NCBI GenBank assembly: GCA_004525875.1
Contig: SPBQ01000192.1
Coordinates: 1 to 5,309 of the forward strand
Direction of reading: 5' to 3'
Source: Myxococcales bacterium
GTDB taxonomy: Bacteria; Desulfobacterota_B; Binatia; UBA1149; SPBQ01
Length of the DNA: 5,309 nucleotides
Shown: positions 1-4,864 of the stretch, one piece after another
How the letters are laid out: every line of letters begins with the position of its first letter
Position numbering within the stretch: position 1 is the stretch's first letter
The notes under the pieces: model-generated
The model's input: the letters and a program-made list of their open reading frames with translations, nothing else
Told to the model about the DNA's origin: nothing
Databases searched by the model: none
Translations under genes and position numbers: made by a program

Positions 1-63
1 CGGGATCGAACCGACGACCTCCTGAATGCCATTCAGGCGCTCTCCCAACTGAGCTACGGCCCC
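1..63 (-). tRNA. tRNA-Ala (anticodon GGC), 3' end cut by the window edge
   Basis: Read on the minus strand, the sequence folds as a tRNA. It has a 7-base acceptor strand GGGGCCG (63 to 57), then TA, a D arm GCTC/GAGC, an anticodon stem CCTGA/TCAGG enclosing the loop ATGGCAT, a short variable region, and a T arm starting GTCGG with loop TTCGATC. The anticodon is GGC, which reads GCC and GCU alanine codons. The A32-U38 pair at the loop edges (first and last loop bases A and T) is typical of this isoacceptor. The window begins inside the 3' strand of the T stem, so the last part of the T stem, the 3' acceptor strand and any encoded CCA are not visible. The gene is divergent from gpmA. Confidence 0.95.
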
Positions 64-76
64 ACGAAGAAGTGCT

Positions 77-105
77 AGATTAAAGGACTCAGGCCTCCCG
101 GACAA
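77..105 (-). promoter_or_regulatory. Probable promoter of the tRNA-Ala gene
   Basis: On the minus strand a -35 hexamer TTGTCC (105 to 100, 4 of 6 matches to TTGACA) is followed by an exact 17-base spacer and a -10 hexamer TAATCT (82 to 77), which fits the TANNNT form common in high-GC bacteria. Thirteen bases separate the -10 from the first base of the tRNA. Transcription starting about 7 bases past the -10 would leave a 5' leader of roughly 6 bases for RNase P to remove. The AT-rich patch TTTAATCTA stands out in a very GC-rich setting. Assignment is by spacing and position only. Confidence 0.6.
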
Positions 106-163
106 GTCCCGCCGCGGGCCGCGTCGCCTTCGCCGCGAACGCAGATGCGGGTGCGCCTGGCGT

Positions 164-192
164 TTGGCTGCGCCTCGGCGCCAACCTATATA
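164..192 (+). promoter_or_regulatory. Probable gpmA promoter, placed for a leaderless transcript
   Basis: A -35 hexamer TTGGCT (164-169) and a -10 hexamer TATATA (187-192) are separated by exactly 17 bases. Each matches its sigma-70 consensus at 4 of 6 positions. The -10 ends only 8 bases before the gpmA ATG at 201, so the expected start of transcription falls at or within a few bases of the start codon. No Shine-Dalgarno sequence lies between, which agrees with a leaderless or near-leaderless mRNA. The hexamers and spacing are seen; promoter activity is inferred. Confidence 0.55.
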
Positions 193-200
193 GCCCCGCT

Positions 201-833
201 ATGGCCGACTCCTCAACGCTCACCCTGGTCCGCCACGGACAGTCGCAGTGGAACCTCGAGAACCGCTTCACCGGCTGGGTGGACGTCGAGCTCACCGACA
301 GGGGGCGCGAAGAGGCCCGCCGCGCCGGCGAACTGCTCGCTAGGGCCGGGAGCACGTTCACGAAAGCCTATACCTCGGTGCTCGTGCGTGCCGAGGCTAC
401 GCTGGACATCATCCTCGAGGTGCTTGGTCAGCCTTCGGTACCGATCGAGCGCGACCTCGCGCTCAACGAGCGCCACTACGGCGACCTGCAGGGCCTCAAC
501 AAGCAGGAGACGGCCGACAAGTACGGCGATGATAAGGTGCACATCTGGCGGCGCAGCTTCGATACGGCGCCCCCGGGCGAGAACGCGGAGAGCCTCCGGG
601 ACACCGCGGCGCGCACCCTGCCGTACTTCCACGCGCGAATCGTGCCCGACCTCAAAGCCGGTGAGACCGTCCTGGTAGTGGCTCACGGCAACAGCCTCCG
701 CTCCATCGTGATGGAGCTCGATGGGCTCACCGGCAAGCAGGTCGAGTCGCTCGAGATCACCACAGGCGTACCCATCGTCTACGAGCTCGGACCGAACCTG
801 GAGGTACTCTCCAAGCGAATTTTCGAGCCGTGA
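201..833 (+). CDS. gpmA: 2,3-bisphosphoglycerate-dependent phosphoglycerate mutase (short form)
   Basis: This cytoplasmic enzyme interconverts 3-phosphoglycerate and 2-phosphoglycerate in glycolysis and gluconeogenesis through a phosphohistidine primed by 2,3-bisphosphoglycerate. The histidine-phosphatase-fold signature LVRHGQSQWN is at residues 9-18, with H12 the expected phosphorylated histidine. R63 lies in TSVLVRA; the LNERHYGDLQGLNK block (89-101) carries the acid/base E90; AHGNSLR (161-167) supplies the second catalytic histidine H162. The protein has 210 residues. Enterobacterial GpmA has about 250: here the region between the HIWRRSF block and the ESLRDT block is short, lacking the PGHDPRYA-type insert, and the C-terminal tail is missing. 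This resembles the roughly 206-211-residue forms known from alphaproteobacteria. The ATG start puts the RHG motif at the family's usual position. No Shine-Dalgarno site precedes it. The stop overlaps the start of the downstream membrane protein gene. Confidence 0.95.
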   Translation: MADSSTLTLVRHGQSQWNLENRFTGWVDVELTDRGREEARRAGELLARAGSTFTKAYTSVLVRAEATLDIILEVLGQPSVPIERDLALNERHYGDLQGLNKQETADKYGDDKVHIWRRSFDTAPPGENAESLRDTAARTLPYFHARIVPDLKAGETVLVVAHGNSLRSIVMELDGLTGKQVESLEITTGVPIVYELGPNLEVLSKRIFEP

Positions 834-1831
834 CATCCGCCCGCGTCGCGACCAAGATCGCGATCAAGCTCGCAATCAGCCTGCTGGTCGGAGGCGTGTG
901 CCTGTGGCTGGCAGCGCGCCAGGTCGACGCCGCCGAGCTGCTGAGCGCGCTCTCCGGCTTCTCGCTTCTCTACCTCTTCCCACTGGTCGGGATCAGCCTT
1001 CTTATCCAGGTCTTCCGTGCGTGGCGCTGGCGCATCGAGCTCAGCCCGCTGGAGGATCTACCGTTCTCACTCACGTGGCAGGTCGTGGCCGTGGCCTACA
1101 TGATGATCAACGTTCTGCCGTTCCGGCTCGGTGAGCCGGTGCGTCCGCTGCTGATGTCGTGGAAATCGAGCATAGCGGTGCCGGCCATCGTCGGGAACTG
1201 GGTGTTCGAGAAGATGATGGACACGGCGGCGATGGTGCTGTTCATCCATATCGCATTGGTGGCCAACGACCTGCCGCACTGGGCCCACAAGGCGTCGGCC
1301 GGGAGCCTCGTGGCGTTCTGCACTCTGCTGTTCATCGTCGTCGGCTTCTGGCTTGGCGGCGAGCGGTTCTTCAACGCCACGATCGGGCGACTGCTACCCG
1401 CGGGAGCGCAGCTCTGGTGTCTGCACGTACTCTCGTCGGCGCGCGACGGGCTGCAAATTCTGCCGAACAAGCGACTGGTGGGCGTCGTGTTCTTGGTGAC
1501 GCTGGGACTGTGGTTCCTGCCGATCCTCTCGAGCTACGTCTTGATGCTCGCCTTCGATCTCCAGCTCCCGTTCGCGGCGGCACTGGTCGTGTTCGTGGCG
1601 ATCGGTGTCGGCACCGCTCTGCCGTCGCCACCGGGGATGGTCGGCGTGTTCCAGATTGCGTCGGTGGTCGCGCTCGGGCTGTTCGGAGTACCCAAGGCCG
1701 AGGCCCTCGCGTACGGCATTCTCCTGAACGCAGTACAGTTCTTCACGCTCGTCGCGCAGGGGCTCGTGGCACTGCCGATGCTTGGCATCGGCGTCGGGCG
1801 GGTGACACGCGCCGCGCTCGCCGAAGCCTGA
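830..1831 (+). CDS. Lysylphosphatidylglycerol synthase/YbhN-family flippase-like integral membrane protein
   Basis: A 333-residue polytopic membrane protein. I count about nine hydrophobic segments, near residues 10-30, 44-63, 82-98, 129-148, 157-175, 215-237, 243-263, 271-287 and 293-315. Family hallmarks are NVLPFRLGEPVRP (94-106), matching the N-x-LP-x-R-x-GE-x-R block; VFEKMMD (125-131), in the place of the usual ER-x-x-D segment; and PSPPGMVGVFQ (265-275), matching the P-x-x-PGG-x-GxFE loop. It is only the transmembrane part: the soluble GNAT-like lysyl-transfer domain of full-length MprF is absent. Relatives are implicated in moving lipids or lipid-linked precursors, but the substrate here cannot be read from sequence. 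The GTG start sits in the GTGA overlap with the gpmA stop, and no Shine-Dalgarno site lies at proper distance, so translation probably depends on coupling to gpmA. The gene converges on nadK. Confidence 0.88.
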   Translation: MTSARVATKIAIKLAISLLVGGVCLWLAARQVDAAELLSALSGFSLLYLFPLVGISLLIQVFRAWRWRIELSPLEDLPFSLTWQVVAVAYMMINVLPFRLGEPVRPLLMSWKSSIAVPAIVGNWVFEKMMDTAAMVLFIHIALVANDLPHWAHKASAGSLVAFCTLLFIVVGFWLGGERFFNATIGRLLPAGAQLWCLHVLSSARDGLQILPNKRLVGVVFLVTLGLWFLPILSSYVLMLAFDLQLPFAAALVVFVAIGVGTALPSPPGMVGVFQIASVVALGLFGVPKAEALAYGILLNAVQFFTLVAQGLVALPMLGIGVGRVTRAALAEA

Positions 1832-1840
1832 TCGGCGGGT
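1816..1840 (+). terminator. Weak hairpin at the flippase/nadK convergent junction
   Basis: Bases 1816-1824 can pair with 1832-1840 to give a 9-base-pair stem, seven Watson-Crick plus two G-U, around a 7-base loop that contains the TGA stop of the membrane protein gene. No T-run follows on either strand, so this is not a canonical intrinsic terminator. On the minus strand the two G-U pairs become A-C mismatches, so the structure favours plus-strand RNA. It may stabilise the mRNA 3' end or be a chance GC-rich fold. Confidence 0.25.
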
Positions 1841-1841
1841 C

Positions 1842-2759
1842 TTAGCGCGGGCGGCGCGAGCGGCCTTCGCCACGCGCAGCCCAATGCAGCTTGCGGCGCA
1901 GGATCGAGAAGTAACCGTCGCGCGATACGGTAGCGATGGCGGCGCGGTTCGGCGAGCGCGTGACCTGGCAGACGTCGCCGGGCTCGAGCTCCACCTGCTC
2001 CTGACCGTCGACGGTGAGCGCGGCGTCGTCGCACTCGCTGGCCACACGCACAGCGATCGTCGATGAGTCAGGTAACACTAGCGGCCGGCTGCCGAGCGTG
2101 TGAGGGGCGATCGGCGTCAGCACCATCGCGTGCATGCTCGGCTCCACGACCGGGCCGCCGGCCGACAGCGAGTAGGCGGTCGATCCCGTGGGCGTGGCGA
2201 CGATGAGCCCGTCCCCCCGATACTCGGCCAGCATTTCGCCGTCGACGCTGACTTCGAGAGTGAGCATCCGCGAGAGCGAACCGCGCCCGATCACTGCATC
2301 GTTCAGCCCCTGCGCCTCGTCCACGACGTCACCGGCCCGCTTGACGACGACGGCCAGCATTCCACGGTTCTCCACCGAGAGGTTTCCGGCCAGTGCGGCA
2401 TCGATGACCGTGTCGAGATCCTGATCACCGGCATCGGTCAGGAAACCGAAGTCACCGTGATGGATGCCCAGTACCGGAACCGGGCGCGGGCCGGTCAGGC
2501 GCGCCACGCCGAGCAGGCTTCCATCGCCACCGAGCACGACGACGAGGTCAGAACGCTCCATGAGATCGACGCGCGATACAGCCTCGGCGGCGTCGGTCGC
2601 GTGCGCCCAGTCGTCGTCGCCCAGGACCGAGACGCCGCGCGCGGCCAGGCTCGACGCCAGCGTCGCGGCCGCCGCGACAACGTCCGCGTCGCCGGGCTTG
2701 ACGACGATCCCGACCGTCTCGATTCTCCCGACGGGTCTCGTTTCCTTGCGGCCAGGCAC
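1842..2759 (-). CDS. nadK: NAD kinase (ATP/polyphosphate NAD 2'-phosphotransferase)
   Basis: This cytoplasmic enzyme phosphorylates NAD at the 2' hydroxyl of its adenosine ribose to make NADP. The N-terminal half has a Rossmann-like start (VGIVVKPGD, 16-24) and the signature LGGDGSLL (76-83) with catalytic D79. GIHHGDFGFLTDAG (98-111) is the next conserved block. LNDAVIGRG (152-160) matches the NE-type NAD-binding motif. The long glycine-rich motif runs from about G182 to V205 and includes TPTGSTAYS (189-197). The C-terminal half forms the expected beta-rich domain, with VDGQ (250-253) and a KLHW ending followed by a basic tail. At 305 residues it has normal length. Two motif positions differ from the common form: H100 where Asn is usual and D154 where Glu is usual. 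The GTG start is supported by an upstream AGGA. It is not next to recN or tlyA, its usual actinobacterial neighbours, and appears monocistronic here. Confidence 0.95.
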   Translation of the reverse strand: MPGRKETRPVGRIETVGIVVKPGDADVVAAAATLASSLAARGVSVLGDDDWAHATDAAEAVSRVDLMERSDLVVVLGGDGSLLGVARLTGPRPVPVLGIHHGDFGFLTDAGDQDLDTVIDAALAGNLSVENRGMLAVVVKRAGDVVDEAQGLNDAVIGRGSLSRMLTLEVSVDGEMLAEYRGDGLIVATPTGSTAYSLSAGGPVVEPSMHAMVLTPIAPHTLGSRPLVLPDSSTIAVRVASECDDAALTVDGQEQVELEPGDVCQVTRSPNRAAIATVSRDGYFSILRRKLHWAARGEGRSRRPR

Positions 2760-2766
2760 GGTGACA

Positions 2767-2770
2767 TCCT
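2767..2770 (-). promoter_or_regulatory. Ribosome binding site of nadK
   Basis: On the minus strand AGGA lies 7 bases upstream of the GTG start at 2759. It supports that GTG as the true start, since no in-frame ATG lies near. The same bases could be read as part of a TAGGAT -10-like hexamer (2771 to 2766), but no -35 element sits at a suitable distance. Confidence 0.6.
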
Positions 2771-2812
2771 ATGCGACTCTCACGCGCGAGTCTCGCCGAG
2801 CCGGCCAAGCTT

Positions 2813-2818
2813 GGAAAG
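2813..2818 (+). promoter_or_regulatory. Ribosome binding site deciding the rarA start
   Basis: GGAAAG lies 9 bases before the ATG at 2828. The upstream in-frame ATG at 2771 has no purine-rich site in front of it. A second copy, GGAAAG at 2822-2827, abuts the ATG and is too close to act for this start. The first copy overlaps the 10-base palindrome CCAAGCTTGG (2805-2814). Confidence 0.6.
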
Positions 2819-2827
2819 ACTGGAAAG

Positions 2828-4105
2828 ATGGCAAGGACCCCGGAACCAAGCCTGTTCGAGGCAGCGGCAGACGCGGAGCACGCTCGCACGGCGCCGCTCG
2901 CCGAGCGCATGCGCCCGCGACGTCTCGAGGATCTTGTCGGTCACGAGAAGGTGCTGGCGCCGACATCGTTTCTCGGCCGCATCGTACGGGGGGCCGCCCC
3001 GCGCTCCTGCATCCTGTGGGGGCCGCCCGGGAGCGGCAAGACCACGATCGCGCGGCTACTGTCCCGCAACGCCGACTACGAACTCGTGACGATCTCGGCC
3101 GTACTGTCCGGCGTCAAGGACGTGCGCGAGATCATCGCCCAAGCAGAAGAGCGCCGCCGCACGGAGGGACGCGGCACGCTGCTGTTTGTCGACGAGATCC
3201 ACCGTTTCAACAAAGGCCAGCAGGACGCGTTTCTGCCGCACGTCGAAGCGGGAACGATCACACTCGTGGGCGCCACGACGGAGAACCCTTCCTTCGAGCT
3301 CACCGGGCCACTGCTGTCGCGCTGCCGCGTCACCGTCCTCGAGCCGCTCGCAACGCCGGCCGTGCGGACGCTTCTCGAGCGCGCGATCGCCGACCACGAG
3401 CACGGGCTCGGCGAGACGGGACTGACGCTGGCGCACGACGCCCTCGAGTTCATCGCCGAGCAGGCCGGCGGCGACGCGCGCACCGCGCTAGGCGCGCTGG
3501 AGGCGGCGGCCGATCTTGCGGCGGGGAGCGCCGTCACGGTGATCGATCTCGCACTCGCCGAGCAGGGCATGCAGCGCAAGGCGCTGGCCTACGACAAGGG
3601 CGGCGAGGAGCACTACAACGTCGTCTCGGCTTTCATCAAGAGTATGCGCGCAAGCGACGCCGACGCAGCCGTCTACTGGCTTGCTCGCATGATCGAGGCG
3701 GGTGAAGACCCGCTGTTCATCGCCCGCCGTATGGTGATCTTCGCCAGCGAGGACATCGGCCTGGCCGACCCGAACGCGCTCGCGCTGGCCGTCGCAGTGA
3801 CAGACGCGGTGCACTTCGTCGGCATGCCCGAGGCGCGCATCAACCTTGCCCACGGCGCGGCCTACCTCGCGCGGGCGCGCAAGTCGCGCGCGTCGTACGA
3901 AGCGGTCGGCGCGGCCGCCGAGGAAGTGCGGCACAGCGGCGCGCGTCCGGTGCCGATGCACCTTCGCAACGCGCCTACCCGATTGATGAAGGACCTGGGC
4001 TACGGAAAAGGCAGTGCGGAGTCTTGCCTGCCCGAGGGGCTCGAGGACGCTCGCTTCCTGCGGATTCACGACGCGGATGAGGAAAGCGACGACTCGTCCG
4101 AATAG
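2828..4105 (+). CDS. rarA: Replication-associated recombination protein A, AAA+ ATPase (RarA/MgsA/WRNIP1 family)
   Basis: A clamp-loader-like ATPase acting at stalled replication forks with single-strand-binding protein and recombination factors. From the ATG at 2828 it has 425 residues. LAERMRPRRLEDLVGHE (24-40) is the family's N-terminal block. Walker A is GPPGSGKTT (65-73), Walker B LLFVDEIHRF (118-127), sensor 1 GATTENPSF (148-156), a probable arginine finger is R165 in LLSRC, and sensor 2 GGDARTAL (214-221) has R218. The C-terminal tetramerisation region follows with YDKGGEEHYN (255-264), AFIKSMR (268-274) and FASEDIGLADP (305-315). After GYGKG the usual YAHDY-to-YLP stretch is replaced by SAESC before LPEGLED, and the acidic tail DADEESDDSSE ends the protein. 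An ATG at 2771 would add 19 residues without family similarity or a ribosome binding site. The gene diverges from nadK and converges on truA. Confidence 0.94.
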   Translation: MARTPEPSLFEAAADAEHARTAPLAERMRPRRLEDLVGHEKVLAPTSFLGRIVRGAAPRSCILWGPPGSGKTTIARLLSRNADYELVTISAVLSGVKDVREIIAQAEERRRTEGRGTLLFVDEIHRFNKGQQDAFLPHVEAGTITLVGATTENPSFELTGPLLSRCRVTVLEPLATPAVRTLLERAIADHEHGLGETGLTLAHDALEFIAEQAGGDARTALGALEAAADLAAGSAVTVIDLALAEQGMQRKALAYDKGGEEHYNVVSAFIKSMRASDADAAVYWLARMIEAGEDPLFIARRMVIFASEDIGLADPNALALAVAVTDAVHFVGMPEARINLAHGAAYLARARKSRASYEAVGAAAEEVRHSGARPVPMHLRNAPTRLMKDLGYGKGSAESCLPEGLEDARFLRIHDADEESDDSSE

Positions 4106-4120
4106 TCGACGGGAGTCGCT
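4085..4120. terminator. Imperfect hairpin at the rarA/truA convergent junction
   Basis: AGC (4085-4087) pairs with GCT (4118-4120), GACTC (4091-4095) with GAGTC (4113-4117), and GTC (4096-4098) with GAC (4108-4110). A 3-base bulge (4088-4090) and a 2-base bulge (4111-4112) interrupt the stem, and the loop holds the rarA TAG stop. Eleven pairs form in total. There is no T-run on either side, so any role in termination in either direction is a guess. Confidence 0.25.
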
Positions 4121-4851
4121 CAGTAATCGACACGTTCGAGCACCAGCCCGCGTGCGGGCGCCGTTCGACCCGCCTCGCGCCGATCGCCCCCTTCGAGCAG
4201 ATCGCGGAACACCGCCTCGTCGAGCTTGCCTTGCACGACGTCGACCATCGACCCGACGAGAACGCGGACCATGTGTTTGAGGAACGCGTTCGCGCAGACC
4301 TCGTACTCGAGAATCGCTTCCGCTGACGACCAGCGGCTGGCGAAGACCTCACGATCAGTGCTGAGCGAAGCGCAGTCGGCCGCACGGAATGCCGAGAAGT
4401 CGTGACGGCCGACGACGGCCGCGGCAAGCCGGTCGAGGGTCGACCGGTCGAGCGCGGCCGGTACGTGCCAGCTGCGATCGGCGAGCAGTGGCGCCGGCGG
4501 GCGGCCGTGCACGATGGTGTAACGGTAGATCCGGCGCCGCGCGGCCCGCCGCGGGTCGAAACCCTCCGGCGCCGGCTCGAGCACGAGGACCGCGAGATCG
4601 CGGTCGGTCAGGCCGTTGAGCGACGCGCGCAGCCGGTAGAGATCCGTTCCGCCCGGCACGTCGAAGGCCGCGACCTGACCGACGGCGTGGACCCCGGCAT
4701 CGGTGCGTCCGGCACCCTCCACGCGCGAAGCGGTGCCGGTAGCCACCTCGAGCGCCTTCTCGAGCGCAGCCTGCACGGTGCGCTGTCCGGGCTGTACCTG
4801 CCAGCCCGCATACTCGGTGCCGCGGTACTCGACGACGGCCTTCACACGCAT
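4120..4851 (-). CDS. truA: tRNA pseudouridine(38-40) synthase
   Basis: This enzyme converts uridines 38, 39 and 40 in the anticodon arm of many tRNAs to pseudouridine. With the ATG at 4851 it has 243 residues, typical of the shorter TruA proteins. VEYRGTEYAGWQVQP (7-21) is the conserved first block. GAGRTDAGVHA (47-57) holds the catalytic aspartate D51. RRRIYRYTI (105-113) carries the conserved tyrosine that stacks near the target base. HDFSAFR (150-156) and FLKHMVRVLVGSMVDVVQG (190-208) are the C-terminal family blocks, and TAPARGLVLERVDY closes the protein. A longer reading from 4932 would add 27 residues of low-complexity arginine/glycine sequence that merely overlaps leuA in another frame, so I reject it. 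It starts 13 bases after the leuA stop with no clear Shine-Dalgarno site, which suggests co-transcription and perhaps coupling. Confidence 0.94.
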   Translation of the reverse strand: MRVKAVVEYRGTEYAGWQVQPGQRTVQAALEKALEVATGTASRVEGAGRTDAGVHAVGQVAAFDVPGGTDLYRLRASLNGLTDRDLAVLVLEPAPEGFDPRRAARRRIYRYTIVHGRPPAPLLADRSWHVPAALDRSTLDRLAAAVVGRHDFSAFRAADCASLSTDREVFASRWSSAEAILEYEVCANAFLKHMVRVLVGSMVDVVQGKLDEAVFRDLLEGGDRREAGRTAPARGLVLERVDY

Positions 4852-4864
4852 GGGGCGAGCCGGC

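Noticed and set aside
1..200. tRNA-Ala as an integration site for a mobile element
   Set aside because: No integrase, no repeat of the tRNA 3' end and no foreign-looking genes are visible; the 3' end of the tRNA is outside the window, so only the left side remains untested.
213..836. A 207-codon open frame on the minus strand across gpmA
   Set aside because: It mirrors gpmA almost exactly, has no recognisable domain and arises from the GC-rich codon pattern; gpmA has intact catalytic motifs.
1394..2047. A 217-codon minus-strand open frame across the end of the flippase gene and the end of nadK
   Set aside because: It is rich in charged and low-complexity residues and lies over transmembrane coding sequence; no start signal or family resemblance.
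2771..2827. Extended rarA start at 2771
   Set aside because: No ribosome binding site precedes it, the residues do not resemble RarA, and the ATG at 2828 has a well-placed GGAAAG.
2100..3089. A 329-codon open frame on the plus strand antisense to nadK and running into rarA
   Set aside because: The translation is arginine-rich and low in complexity, with no motif, and crosses two well-supported genes in the wrong frames.
2464..3705. A 413-codon plus-strand open frame over nadK and rarA
   Set aside because: It is a frame-shifted shadow: the residues are dominated by Arg, Ala and Gly, while the rarA frame shows all AAA+ motifs.
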